A stretch of 64,000 nt of DNA from Cyrtodaria siliqua (taxonomy: Eukaryota > Mollusca > Bivalvia > Adapedonta > Hiatellidae), in NCBI GenBank assembly GCA_037043455.1, contig JAWPHD010003082.1, forward strand, positions 165,244-229,243. Reading direction: 5' to 3'. The first letter of the stretch is position 1, and the number at the start of each line of letters is the position of its first letter. Below the pieces are notes generated by a model. It saw only the letters and a program-made list of their open reading frames with translations. It made no database searches and was not told the origin of the DNA. The position numbers were made by a program, and so were the translations under genes. Positions 1-11,793 of this stretch are shown here, in pieces.

Positions 1-930
1 ATCAGCATTTTACACTGAAGTACTAGAGTGTTCACAAGGCATTTGTTAGCGAAACAAGGGCCATAACTCTTGTACGACGATTCTAATTTTGCTTGTTTTC
101 ATTGATACAAAGACACTGACAAAGTACTGCAAAAAAGGACTTGAAAATACAATGAAAGAGACAAAAAAACAACAGAAAGGGTGGTGAAGACAGGGTTACC
201 GACATAGAAAGGTCACAATCCGCACAATCCTCGCTATTATCCTGTCTTCAACTCCCAAATAGACAAGACAGGGTAAACAAAACTACATCCCATCAAAAGG
301 AATTCCCTAACAATAAAGTTCACATCCTGAGAAACTAACTAAAGAAACACATACAAAATAATAAACATCTCAGGATGTATCCAGAATCGTACTGAACAAC
401 CATAGTAATTGCAGCTAAAGAGAAAACCAATCTAGGGTACGACCAGAAAACCCGAGGGACAAAAGCTCATGCACCCACCTCCCTTAGTTGGGGTTTCAGT
501 AGGTACAATCATAGAGTCCCAAGAGGTAGTCCAGTCATCGCACAAGTGAAAAGTGAAGCGTAATGACTGACTGTAGAGGGGTCAATCACTAAACATGCAG
601 TGCGCTGTAAAACCAAAGGGTTATAGCCTTTTCTGACGAACTTCCTGATTAAATTTGTCAAGCGGTCAGGAAACCCGGCAGACCCCTTTAACGTTCGAAG
701 TTTATATATCACATCTCCATAAAATGAGGGTTGTGATACGCCTAGTCGCAGAAGTGTCTTAAGGTTGGTGTTGTACTTTTCCAGCAGGCCCTCGTTACGG
801 CGGTAGAATTTAGAGAAAGATCTACGTTGTTTGTGATAACGAAAACCCTGCTGAAGAAGTTTACTTGTAATAACTTGATTTCGTTCAGTTTGGAAAAGAT
901 TAGATGAACAATGAAGGTTCTGTCGTGTTA
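1..930 (-). mobile_element. 3' tail of a retroelement, copy 1
   Basis: Read on the minus strand, this holds the end of a reverse-transcriptase-type ORF (stop near 509) followed by about 500 bp of 3' non-coding sequence. The same sequence occurs at 48355-49290 (same strand, near identical) and, more diverged and in the opposite orientation, at 32265-33080 and 61345-62150. Four occurrences with a shared end structure identify it as a transposable element. It is cut at the 5' side near 905, where an unrelated dispersed repeat begins, and the left window edge hides its other end. The class (LINE, Penelope-like or other) is not established. Confidence 0.6.
509..900 (-). pseudogene. C-terminal fragment of a retroelement reverse-transcriptase ORF
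   Basis: The minus-strand frame reads about 125 residues to a stop at 509. It includes 'LLQQGFRYHKQRRSFSKFY', 'FYGDVIYKLR' and 'RTACLVIDPSTVSHYASLF'. These resemble the region C-terminal to the polymerase domain in reverse-transcriptase ORFs that are abundant in mollusc and cnidarian genomes; this is recalled family knowledge, not a search. No polymerase catalytic motif is present because the 5' part is missing. A full-length element would need roughly another 500 or more residues upstream. It is a dead fragment, not a host gene. Confidence 0.5.
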
Positions 931-1345
931 ACGAGGCAAACTCTAGTATATTTAACTAAATCAGGGGCCATAACACCGGTGTTAGTGGTCCGACCTAACT
1001 TGTGTTCGAACCTTTCCGAGCTTTTAGTGATATCAACAACCTGGCCAAATTTGAAAAATATCTGATGAAAAATGACGGTCCTATCGTGTTAACGAGGAAA
1101 ATTATAGTATATTTAACTAAATCAAGGGCCATAACTCCGGTGTTATCGGTCCGATCTGGCTGGTTTTAGAACTTGTCCGAGATAAGGCCCTATCACGTTA
1201 ACGAGGTAAAGATCAGCGGACGGACTGACTGACGGACGGACGGAAGGACGGACGGACGACGGACATCTCGCCATCCCTTCGGCCAGTAGAGCTAAAAATG
1301 ATTTTCGGGCTGCAACTGTACTTAAGATTGAAATATTGAAACGAA
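905..1345. repeat. Dispersed bivalve repeat, tandem dimer of about 170 bp
   Basis: Two diverged copies of one unit lie head to tail. Each contains 'gttaacgagg', 'tatatttaactaaatca', 'gggccataac' and 'ggtccga'. The same family appears at 8940-9230 and, in the second copy of the region, at 49260-49750. It shows no coding signature. Confidence 0.6.
1218..1264. repeat. GGAC/TGAC tetranucleotide microsatellite
   Basis: A run of imperfect 'ggac' and 'tgac' units sits at the end of the dispersed repeat. It recurs at 49595-49640. A complementary 'gtccgtcagtccg' run lies at 21706-21735 in ZP intron 7. Confidence 0.7.
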
Positions 1346-2324
1346 ATGTGGTGTGTAGGTATCTTATATTTAAAGAAATCATCGATTTGCATTTGAGGTC
1401 ACTGGTCAAGTGGTGTGTAGGAAGGTTATATGGAATACATCTTGGAACGCAATGTTGTAGGTAGCTTATAGAAACCTGACTTTCGTGGAATTTTCCACAT
1501 TTCTTATTTTATAATTAATACTTTTTTTCTGACAATGAAAAATATCTAGTAAGAAGATTTAACAATCGTTAGTTTCCAGAAATGAGATTTTGAAAACTAA
1601 TATAAACAGTATTTGAAACTTGGTCTTTAACAAGTTATTGAAATCTTTAAATGGAGGCTCTAGAAGTTGAGACTCTTGGCTTTTAATACTACTGAATTGT
1701 TTATTTACGAACAGAAACGTTAAAGAACAGTATCCTAATATTGGGGTTTAACACCTCCAACAAAACAAAGTAGCTGAGATTTGGGGAAAGCGTAAACAAT
1801 TTTGACCAGCATGGCTAACAAGGGGAAGTTTGTACTCGTTTCTCCTGGAGAAACGCAACATGTACATGTTAGGTTAATTCTAATTAGAATTAATGTGCTC
1901 ATGTTTATATAGACTTGTCAACCCTTATATGTTTGTGATGTCATATCTTGCCTTTTATTCATCTTTGTTCCTATGCGTGATTTTGGTTGACTGTGGTCCT
2001 TGAATTTTAATTCTAATTTTACAACTGAGATTTACGGAATTTATGTTCGGTACGTTTCTCAGTTTATTTTGATATCTATGTTTTTCAGATTGATGGCAAG
2101 ACCACGGCAGTATGTACACATTTGTCTTCGCAAATACCGTTTTATACAGAATGTAAGATTTGCATCAAACCATATCCTTCGCGCCTGAGTTTAGCCCCTA
2201 TTTTTCCTCAAAATCGCAAATTGCATAGCATTCAGAATGCAATTCTTTATGTTTGATGGCGTTTTTTATGCTTGAAATAGGATTTTAATGAGTGTTTATC
2301 AATAAGTTTTCATTGGACTGTGTC
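1346..2324. other. AT-rich stretch without a recognised gene
   Basis: Only short chance ORFs occur, and no splice or promoter arrangement is convincing. Compared with the second copy (49750-50728), this copy lacks about 28 bp near 1855. Confidence 0.5.
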
Positions 2325-2735
2325 TTAATCAGACATGTTTCTATATATCAGTAAGCTGTATTTAGATTTACATTGTATGCATTTGGCATTTAGCTATATA
2401 ATATCAGTATGTTTCCTTAGGATATGGTTTTGCATTGAACCTTTATCTATATATCAGTAGGATTTATTTATGTTTAAATTGTCTACCTTAGACAATAATT
2501 TATTCATTATAACATTGTTAACTTGTCTGCTTAGACATTTATTTCTAGATCAGTATTTTTTTTCTTAGGGTTACTTTGCATTAGACATAAATATATATCT
2601 ATCAGTAAGTAGGTTATTAGACATTCATATGCATATGATACGTTATCTTTATGTTTACCTTGTCTCCGTTAGACATGTATCTATATATCAGTGAGTTTTC
2701 CTTATGGTAACTTTGGCTGCATTAGACATACACTT
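2325..2735. repeat. Degenerate tandem repeat of about 100 bp
   Basis: Phrases such as 'tctatatatcagtaag', 'tttatgttta' and 'ttagacat' recur four to five times with drift, so this looks like an old tandem array. The second copy is at 50729-51140. Confidence 0.5.
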
Positions 2736-2930
2736 AAGTTTGAAGAATTACTGGGTAATTACTTGTCTTGTTGTGCCTTTAATGCTTTATTATATTATTG
2801 CTCTGAATTCTGCCAAGCCATAAAATACTTGTTCTGTGGCTTTCTAGGCTTTTTATTTTTTATTTGTGCTACCTAGTTTGTTAGAGGAAATCCTAAGGTG
2901 GGGATGGGTAGGGAAATGTTACATCTAGAC

Positions 2931-3035
2931 TGCCCGTTTCATTGGGATAACACTACGGTAGTTGTGAGGTTTGGTGCACCCTAGAACCTGGTTGAAACCC
3001 ACGAGCGGCCTTATTTGCCACTGAACATTCCACGG
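2931..3035 (+). repeat. Dispersed repeat fragment ('ggtttggtgcaccctagaac' family)
   Basis: The segment contains 'attgggataaca', 'ggtttggtgcaccctag' and 'tttgccactgaacattcca'. The same order is readable on the minus strand at 11047-11160, in shortened form at 30141-30195, and in the second copy at 51335-51440 and 59221-59280. It is a low-copy interspersed repeat of unknown class. Confidence 0.55.
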
Positions 3036-3563
3036 CCAATCAAATAACTTTTTTAAAATTTTAAAGCTTAAAGCTCGCATGGCGGGAGTAAGAACGACGT
3101 AAGTGTGCCGTGCTGCCCGTGAGGGTGACGTAAGAAGTTCGCAGCAACACTCTTGCGATTTGGCACGTGCGTGCTTCGTAGAGGTAGTACGGAGGACGTG
3201 CGGCAGTCTTGCGACAGCCGTACGACAGACACACTTACGACGCACGAGTAGAAAAGACCGCACGGTGAAAGTGCGATGCACGTGCGTTACCCTTACATCC
3301 CTCTCAATTTCAACGCTCGTTTGGACGCAATGGCCGTATTGTCGCCGTACGTGTTTTGTAGATTTTTGGTGTTGGATGCACACCAATCTGTGCAGTCGAT
3401 TCCGACGGAACAATATGGGGATGCCAGGTCATCTTCAACGTCTTCGACTAATACAACTCCAGATGCAGCTTGAAGAGGAAGAAGATGATGCTGCCGCGGC
3501 TGCTGTGCTCGTTCTGCGCCAGGGTCAGGTTGGCAGAAGAGAAAGACGCTGTTGGGTCCGGCC

Positions 3564-4203
3564 ATGGATCAGCAGACGCGCCTGTTCGGCCAGTACGAGA
3601 CCCTGTTTCAAGAGATTGAGAGGGACTGCCAGGGAGACTATATGTCCTACCTCCGTATGGACAGGAACCTCTTTGCTGAAGTGTGTCAACGTGTTTCACC
3701 GCGCATAATGAAGGGACCAAGGTAATTATCATCTATATGTATTTATTTAGTGAAAATGTTGTTATTGGAATTGAAATAAAACAAAAATTGTAATTTGTCA
3801 AATTAAATCCGTCAATATTCACTCCTATTAATGTCTTTCTTCTGATTTATGTTCAATAGGAGCAGACGGCCCTTGGAGCCTAAGCTGAAGTTGGTGATCA
3901 CGCTGCGGTTTCTGGCCACCGGTAATAGTTATCGGTCTCTGGATTTAGCTTCAGGGTAGCCCACAACACCATCTCCCTCCTCATCCCTGAGGTGTGCACC
4001 GCCACATATGAGGAATACAAAGACGAGCTTTTCACAGTGCCCTGTACACCGGACGAATGGCGTGCTGTGGCTAGACAGTTTGGGGCCCGCTGGAACTTTC
4101 ACCACTGTTGTGGCGCTATAGATGGGAAGCACATAGAGATCAAGAAACCCAGCAGGATAATCCTCCTTGCAGTTGTTGATGCCGACTACAAGTTTATCTC
4201 GGC
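3564..4203 (+). pseudogene. PIF/Harbinger (HARBI1-like) transposase fragment, copy 1
   Basis: PIF/Harbinger transposases are RNase H-fold DDE enzymes that move DNA elements by cut and paste. Exon 1 starts at ATG 3564 ('MDQQTRLFGQYETLFQEIER', then 'YLRMDRNLFAEVC') and ends at 3721 with donor gtaatt. A 138-bp intron follows, and the acceptor at 3858-3859 restores the frame into 'LKLVITLRFLATGNSYRSL'. Around 3944-3949 the frame breaks: one frame hits a stop, and the other continues as 'FRVAHNTISLLIPEVC' and 'CCGAIDGKHIEIKKP', which holds the first catalytic Asp. About 14 family residues are missing after IKKP before 'VVDADYKFIS', and the protein then runs into the 45-bp satellite. The second Asp and the Glu of the triad are gone. 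Shifted, internally deleted and truncated, it cannot be active. Confidence 0.75.
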
Positions 4204-5226
4204 CAATGTTGACATTGAATATAACTTTCATCGACCACCAAGAACGCCCACTGTTTACATTGATTATAACGCTCATCGACCACCAAGAGCGTTCAAAGTT
4301 TACATTGAATATAATGCTCATCGACCACCGAGAACAGCTAATGTTGACATTAAATATAACGCTCATCGACCACCAAGAGCGTCCAATGTTTACATTGAAT
4401 ATAACGTTCATCGACCACCAAGAACGCCCAATGTTTACATTGAATATAACAATCATCGACCACTAAGAGCGTCCAAAAGTTACATTGAATATTATGCTCA
4501 TCGACCACCAAGAACATTCTATGTTGACATTAAATATAGTATCATCAACCACCAAGAGCGTCCAATGTTGACATTAAATATAACTCTCATAGACCACTAG
4601 GAGCGTCCAATGTTAACAATGAATATAACGCTCATCGACCACGAAGAGCGCCCAATGTTTACATTGAATATAACGCTCAATGACCACCAAGAGCGTCCAA
4701 GGATTACATTGAATATAACGATCATCGACCACAAAGACTGTATATAACGCTCATCGACCACCAAGAGCACCCAAGGTTGACATTGAATATAACGCTCATT
4801 GACCAACAAGAGCGTCAAAGGATGACATTGAATATAACAATCATCGACCACAAAGACCGTCAAATGTTGACATTGAACATAACGCACATCGATCATCATG
4901 AGCGTCCAATGTTGACATTAAATATAACGCACATCGACCACAAACAACGTCCAATGTTGACATTGAACATAACGCACATCGATCATCATGAGCGTCCAAT
5001 GTTGACATTAAATATAACCACATCGACAACAAACAACGTCCAATGTTGACATTAAATATAACGCTCATCGACAACCAAACGCGTCCGAGTTTGACATTGA
5101 ACATAACGCTCATCGACCACAAAGAGCGTCCAATAGCACGCTTATCGACCACAAAGAGCGTCCAATGTTGACATTAACTATAACGAGCATCGACCTCCAA
5201 TGGCGTCCAAGGTTGACATTGAATAT

Positions 5227-5465
5227 TGTTTTAAACATATTTATTTTACACCGATTGCGAAACAAGTTCTTGCAACTTAGATTAATCACTCTCGATGGCT
5301 TCCTGGGTAGAACCAGTACTAAGCAATGTGGATTAATTATCTTGCTCAAGGATAAATAACGTGGCCGCGACGGAGGATTGAACCCGCGACCTCTCGATCA
5401 GGAGTTCGGCGCTCTACCACTGGACCACGCATCCACACTGGACCACGCACTCCACATTGACACTT
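5227..5465. other. Non-satellite insert in the 45-bp array
   Basis: About 240 bp of unrelated sequence interrupts the satellite, which resumes at about 5488 after 'gtggatgtgaca'. The insert carries the tRNA-like stretch described next. It is also present at 53629-53867, so it predates the duplication. Confidence 0.6.
5361..5433 (-). repeat. tRNA-like sequence (pseudo-tRNA or SINE head)
   Basis: On the minus strand there is an A-box-like 'tggtccagtgg' and, about 45 bp downstream, a B-box-like 'gggttcaatcc'. The acceptor ends do not pair, and the T-stem pairs only in part, so I do not call a functional tRNA. A tRNA-derived relic is the best reading. The identical copy is at 53763-53835. Confidence 0.4.
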
Positions 5466-6965
5466 TTGGAGGGTGGATGTGGATGTGACATTGAATATAA
5501 CGCTCATCGACCACCAAGTACATCCAATGTTGACATTAAATATAACTCTCATCGACCACCAAGAGCGTCCAATGTTAACATTAAAGATAGCGCTCATCGA
5601 CCACCAAGAACGTTCAATGTTTACATTGAACATAACACTCATCGACCACTAAGAGCGTCCAATGTTTAGACTGTATATAACGCTCATCGACCACAAAGAG
5701 TGTCCAATGTTTACATTGAATATAACGCTTATCGACCACAAAGAGCGACTAAGGTTGACATTGAATATAACGCTCATCGACCATCAAGAACGTCTAAGGT
5801 TGACATTGAATATAATGCTCATCGACCATCAAGAGCGTCCAATGTTGACATTGAACATAACGCACATCGACCACCAAGAGCGTCCAATGTTGACATTAAA
5901 TATTACGCACATCGACCAAAAAGAGCATCCAATGTTGACATTGAATATAATGCTCATCGACCACCAAGAGCACCCTATGCTAGGTTGACTTTGAATATAA
6001 CGATCATCGACAACCAAGAACATCCAAGGACGACATTGAATATCTCATCGACCACCAAGAGCGTCCAAGTTTGACATTGAATATAACGAGCATCGACCAC
6101 AAAGACTGTCCAAAGTTGAAATTGAACATAACGCACATCCACCACCAAGAGCGTCCAATATTGACATTGAACATAACGCTCATCGACCACCAAGAGCTTC
6201 CAAGGTTGACATTGAATATAACGCTCATCGACCACCAAGAGCGTCAAATGTTAACTTGAAATATAACGATCATCGACCACCAAGAGCGTCCAATGTTGAC
6301 ATTAAATATAACGCTCTTCGACCACCAGGAGATTCCAAGGTTGACATTAAATATAACGCTCATCGACCTCCAAGAGCACCCTAGGTTGACATTGAATATA
6401 ACGTTTATCGACCACCAAGAGCACCATAGGGTGACATTGAATATAACGCTCATCGACCTCCTAGATCTTCCAAGGTTGAATTGAATATAACGATCATCGA
6501 CCACCAAGAGCGTCCATGGTTGACATTGAATATAACACTCATCGACCTCCAAGAGCGTACAAGGTTGAATTGAATATAACGATTATCGACCACCAAGAGC
6601 GTCCATGGTTGACATTAAATATAACGCACGTCGACCACAAAGAGCGTCCAAGCTTTACATAGAATATAACGCCCATCGACCATTAAATATAACGCTCATC
6701 GACCACCAAGAGTGTCCAAGGTTGACATTACATATAACACTCATCGACCACAAAGTGCGTCCAAGGTTGAAATTTAATATAATGTTCATCGACCACAAAG
6801 AGTGTCCAATGATGGCCTAAAATATAACACTCATCGACCACCAAGAGCATCCAATGTTGAAATTTAATAAAATGCTCATCGACCACCAAGAGCAGCCAAT
6901 GTTGAAATTTAATAAAACGCTCATCGACCACAAAGAGCGTCCAATGATGGCCTTAAATATAACAC

Positions 6966-8155
6966 TCATCGGCTGATTATATGTATCATGTTGAGACTAT
7001 ATGCCACTGCCTGCATATCGAGTGACAGTCGAGCCCATACAATGACATTTCAGGTCGACAAGCAGTGCAAACTGATGCAGTTTGGGTAATGTATTTCCAG
7101 TAGATGGTGAAACACAAAGGTTGTACCATTAACATGACTATAAAAATACATGTATTTCAAACAAAGTAGGTCCTCTGACCACTCCTGCAATGTTTGCAGC
7201 AGGACATAATTGCAACAAGCTATTTTAATGATTGAAGTAATGTATATGTATATATTGTATATATTTAACTCTTGTTATTCAAATCTTAAGGACTATTGGT
7301 TCACCATCTTTGAAAAAAATAGCATGTTTTTCCCTAACCCCCAATACCCCCGGCCACTCCGCCCCACCAAAACTTACCCCATCGCACACAAACCCGACCT
7401 ATATATATGCATGTTTCTACGTTGTTGTTTTTTTCCTTTTTATTGCACCATAAATGGCCATCTCAATCCCCACCAATCCATCATAAAGAGTGGTTGGGCT
7501 GGGAGTGTGTGTGTGTGGGCGGGGGTGGACGGGAGCACTATCAAATGATTGTTTTCCTCATAAACAGCATGTTTCTTATCCAGTTCTTTGGTGTTGAGGT
7601 TTGGGATGCCGTTGGGGGCTTATTTTCTAGAAAATAAGTAGATATCGGATTCATTTCGGCAAGGTATAAATCCAATCTGTTGTTACTGACAGTATATTTT
7701 ACATTTTCAAAGTTTAACCATATTAGGGCATGAGATCCCCACACTCCAAACCCTAACCGCCCGCCCCAAAACCACTCCACCTGAAACCCGTTTTTATTCT
7801 TTATTTGTGCATGTTTTCAGTTATAAACATGTTTCTATGTTGTTTTGTTTAATGTTATACCACAACGGCTAACCTCAATCCCCACATCATCAAGTGGGGT
7901 TGTTGTGGGGGTGGGTGGGTGTTTGCGGGCGAATAGCCGAGCTTCTCTTTTCTTCGGAAGTTCTTGTTTAGATCTTTTTTATAACAAGAAATTCGTGGAT
8001 TCACATGTCTCGACTAACGGGAGCTTGACTTAAAACTAAAAAGGTCAATGATGCTTAAATGAAAGTTTTTAAACATTTTAGTAACTAAAATCAATACAGT
8101 TTGCTGAGATGACATTTAAGTGCATTTGTTCAAAAACAAAATGCCATTCTATTAA
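6966..8155. other. Non-genic stretch with a diverged duplication
   Basis: No gene is seen. Two related blocks, about 7310-7545 and 7725-7945, share 'catgtttctacgttgtt' or its variant, 'ctcaatccccac' and a G-rich end ('gtgggcgggggtgg' and 'gtgggggtgggtggg'). They look like an old duplication about 410 bp apart. Confidence 0.4.
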
Positions 8156-8889
8156 AAACAAGAGGCCCAAGAGGGCCTATGGATGCTCTACTGACTGAAA
8201 CGGCTCTTATATCAAGGGTTGTCGACATTAAATTCCCATCAGTAGTTTTTTTAAAACATTGCAAAAACAACAGGGATAGGAGGGCCTTAGATCGCTCACC
8301 TGGTAATCATGAGCAATAATAAGTCTGCTGTGTCTAGTCATGGGCATTTTTTAATTTGTCCCACTTTCTTCTATGAATGAAATTTTATAAAAATGCGGGG
8401 TTGGTGGGGGGGGGGGGCGAGGTTGTGGGGAGGAGGGGTTATATTAACATTCTAAACAAATATGGTAAAGATCAGATAAAAAAATGAAATATCTACAGAT
8501 TTAACAAAGGAAAATACAATATAGTATTTTAAAACAAATCAAGGGCCGTAACCTGTCGTTACTAACTAGATCTAGCTGGTTTTCGAAATTGTCCAAAATT
8601 TCATTGATATACCATGCTTTGCACAACTAGACATCGTACTGAGGTTTCCTGCCAAATTTTGTAGCAATCCAACAAGCCGTTTAGGAGGAGAAGCGCCGAT
8701 AACAAATTTAAAAAAAAAATGTCAAGGGGCCGTAACGCTATCAAAAATCAGCAAACTGGAACAAAAATGCAATAGGCACAGCAATGCTTCCTGCTAACAC
8801 GGCGTTAACACCAAAAAACTAATAATAATGAAATAAAAAAATAAAAAATAAAAATTAAAACAACAAAAAAAAATATCAAAAAAAAAAAA

Positions 8890-8920
<31 letters not shown>

Positions 8921-8950
8921 TTAGATATTAATGATAAAACAAAAAAAGGC
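8156..8950. repeat. Dispersed repeats, poly-G and A-rich low complexity
   Basis: It starts with 'acaagaggcccaagagggcc', a phrase seen in many bivalve intergenic repeats and again, diverged, at 47072-47110. A G-rich run lies at 8394-8438 and an A-rich simple-sequence stretch at 8818-8945. No gene is seen. Confidence 0.5.
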
Positions 8951-9240
8951 AAAACATCTGGTAAAGTTTGGTAAAGATCAGATGAAAAGTGAAAGCTCTA
9001 TCGAATTAACGAGGAAAAATATAGCATTTTTAACTAAAGCAAGGGCCATAACTCCGCTGTTATTGGTCCGATCTGGCTGGCTTTCGAACTTGTGCGAGCT
9101 TTAATTAATACAAACAATCCGATAAAGGTTGGTAAAGATCGGATGAAAAATGAAGGCCTTTGGCTAGTAGAGCTAAAAATCATCAGCTCCAAAAAGTAGG
9201 TCAAGGTCATAGATGAAATCCAGGCATCCAAAAAAAATGC
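8940..9240. repeat. Dispersed bivalve repeat, same family as 905-1345
   Basis: It shares 'attaacgagg', 'aagggccataactccg' and 'ggtccgatctggctgg' with the repeat at 905-1345. Confidence 0.55.
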
Positions 9241-9329
9241 ACTAACGAAGACACAACTATGTCAAAACAAAATATGTTTTCTTCCAAAGATTAAGCTATA
9301 AATTAGGTTTAAAACATCTAGTGCATAAT

Positions 9330-10010
9330 TCTAGTTCATGAGAAAGTGATGTAATTGTAACAAATAAAGTTATCTGCCCTTTGCTTGAATGGTAAATGTC
9401 ACATCCACATTTGCTTTGTCACGTTGCAATGTACCACGCAAGATACAACTATAAGCAAAGTTTGAAAGGTCTTAGTGCACACAGTTTATGAAAAAGTGAC
9501 CTAAACGCCAAAGTTGAAGGTAAAAAGTATAAGGTTATCTGCCTTTGCTTGGAGGGTCAAGGTCACTTCCATATGTGCTTTATCTCGTTGCGATGTACCA
9601 CTCAAGATACAGCTATAAGCAAAGTTTTAAAGCCTAGTGAAAAGTTTTGTGAAAAAGTGACCTAACCTCAAAAGTTGAACCTAAAAATTATAAAGTTATC
9701 TGCCCTTTGCTTGGAAGTTTAAGGTCACTTCCACATTTGCTTTATCACGTTGCCATGTACCACCCAAGATACAACTATAAGCAAAGCTTGAAAGGTCTAG
9801 TGCATACAGTTTGTGAAAAAGTGACCTAAACGCAAAAGTGGAACCTAAAAATTAGTAAGTTATCTGCCCTTTGCTTGGAGGGTCAAGGTCACTTCCACAT
9901 TTGCTTTGTCAAGTTGCGATGTACCACCCATGATACAGCTATAAGGAAAGTTTGAAAGGTATAGAGCATACAGTTTGTGAGAAAATGACCTAAACGCAAA
10001 GCTTGAATGT
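9330..10010. repeat. Tandem repeat of about 165 bp, just over four units
   Basis: Each unit carries 'aagttatctgcc', 'ggtcaaggtcacttcc', 'gatgtaccac', 'atacaactataagcaaag' and 'gtgacctaa'. The last motif recurs near 9489, 9652, 9817 and 9985. The array ends in a CCG-rich triplet run at 10013-10036. No coding signal is present. Confidence 0.7.
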
Positions 10011-10139
10011 TGACGCCGCCTCCACCGCCGCCGCCGGAAAAGCAACACCTATGTTTCTTTTTTTCTTCGAAACGGCGAATCAAAAAAACAGGTGTCACGT
10101 TCATCCTGGTCTAACATTGAGAAGAATAAAGAGTTTATG

Positions 10140-10305
10140 TACATGAATATCGTGTTTTGATTACGTAACAAGAAAAGGCGGCAAAAAGTACGATGTACTA
10201 CGTGCATGTTGCTCAGCTGATATATATCGTGCTTTGGTTACGTAACAATAAAAAAGCGGCAAAGCGTAATACACCACCGTGTACTACGCGCATGTTATGA
10301 TAAAT
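10140..10305. repeat. Tandem dimer of about 80 bp
   Basis: Two units share 'tatcgtg', 'ttacgtaacaa', 'cggcaaa' and 'gtactacg.gcatgtt'. No gene is seen here. Confidence 0.5.
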
Positions 10306-10889
10306 GTACAAAAATAAGGGTTCAACAGGTTTATTTCAACCAATTTCATGTTATCCAGAAACCACCATGGTTAATACAATTTAAACTTCACAGAAGTAGA
10401 TCAAGCGTCAACTAATATTGTTTTTATTCTTTACCTTTAATTATGTTAAACTATCCAGTACCTACACATTTTAATCATCCGATATTTTGAAACAATACGT
10501 CCAATTTAGATAAATTCCATCGTCTACCCATCTTGTCTTTACACAATGTCCACACTACGCAGTATCAAAACCTACCGTATTACAATCCAATATGCAACAG
10601 TGACCCAAGTTTGGTTTCTCTGTTGATAAGCCAAGCTAACTGGTAAACGTTGACTTAAAAGTAATAACCAGAAAGCAATTACCCTTTGACCGCAAGGTAA
10701 ATGGCTATATGCGCAACTGATATATCAGTTTGAGATGCATAATCCAAGATACTGGATAATTTGAACTCATGTCTTATTCGCAATAGCTATAACACGTTGA
10801 AATGTACTACTGAGTTTTAAGAGTATTTCGTTAGCATACATTCGAGAAAAACTAACATAATCGCAAATCCTCCAACGAAGGCGTCGGAA

Positions 10890-11320
10890 CAGTCAATACC
10901 TTAAAAGTAGGTACAGAATTCCAACAGGAAATGTAGCTTTCACAGACAACAGTCAACCAAAACCACACATGAACACAGACAACAATTACAATGTTAATAA
11001 GAAGCAAGGTAACATCACACACACAAAAGGATTAACAATAGGGCTACCGTCTTGGAACGGAAACAAATGCGGCTGGAGGGTTTAAACCTGGTTCTAGGGT
11101 GCACCAAACATCACTATTACCCTATTGTTATCCCAAATAAAATGGAACAGGTAAAAGTAGGTATACAAGTCGAACAGGAAATGTAGCTTTCGCAGAACAC
11201 AGTCAACCAAAAACACGCATTAACACAAACAACAATTACCAATGTTAAAAGAAAACAAGGCATAAGCCATTACAAACACAAACGGGTTGACAATATGGCT
11301 ACCGGCCTGGTACAGTCAGT
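10890..11320. repeat. Tandem dimer of about 245 bp
   Basis: The blocks 10905-11070 and 11153-11315 share 'caacaggaaatgtagctttc', 'cagtcaaccaaaa' and 'ggctaccg'. The dispersed 'tgcaccaaac' repeat (minus strand) lies between them. Confidence 0.6.
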
Positions 11321-11506
11321 CTCAAAAATATCGCTAAGGATTAAATCTAGTTTATCGCGGAACAATACATGAATTCCTTTTGACAAACAAAACTATCGAA
11401 CCAAACCAAACATGTCAAAACATGTTTTCAGTTATCCCTCAAAAACGCTATATACCATTTGAAATTCATGATCAGTAATGTTAACAATAACAATCAGTAA
11501 GATTAC

Positions 11507-11793
11507 CGTTTGGTAATTTGTAATTGTTAAACAAAGAATATTTATTGTCTAATTTGTAATTGTTAAACAAAGAAGTGTTATTGTCTATGATGAGAAATAA
11601 TTATGGATGAATCTATGGCAATTGTTGAATTTCTCTTGCCATCCAAAACATTACATTTTTGTCATACATTTTTGTCTTGAAGATATACGTGATTAAGATG
11701 AACCTATGGCAATTGTTGAATTTTTTCTTGCCATCCAAAAACATTACATTTTTGTCATAAATGTTTGTCTTAAAGATATACGTGATTAAATCA
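11507..11793. repeat. Two short tandem dimers
   Basis: 'taatttgtaattgttaaac' occurs twice at 11514-11580. A unit of about 105 bp containing 'ctatggcaattgttgaat', 'cttgccatccaaaa' and 'gatatacgtgattaa' occurs twice at 11610-11793. Confidence 0.65.

Larger units (their letters stand above)
4205..6965. repeat. 45-bp satellite array, copy 1 (about 55-60 units)
   Basis: The unit is 45 bp, starting 'gttgacattgaatataac', continuing 'gctcatcgaccacc' and ending 'aagagcgtccaat'. Units drift by a few substitutions, and some at 6605-6950 are more degenerate. Because 45 is a multiple of three, long ORFs of 15-residue repeats appear in several frames on both strands (for example 'TLNITLIDHQERPM' forward and 'VIFNVNIGRSWWSM' reverse). 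These are a by-product of the period and do not show coding. The array begins inside the Harbinger fragment and is interrupted at 5227-5465. Confidence 0.9.

Noticed and set aside
3103..3708. 201-residue plus-strand ORF, its duplicate at 51507-52112, and the overlapping minus-strand ORF at 2925-3413
   Set aside because: These overlap the Harbinger region in other frames and read Arg/Cys/Thr-rich nonsense. The transposase frame starting at 3564 explains the sequence better.
4841..6552. Many ORFs of 60-124 residues on both strands
   Set aside because: They are the open frames of the 45-bp satellite, and the same DNA is open in several frames.
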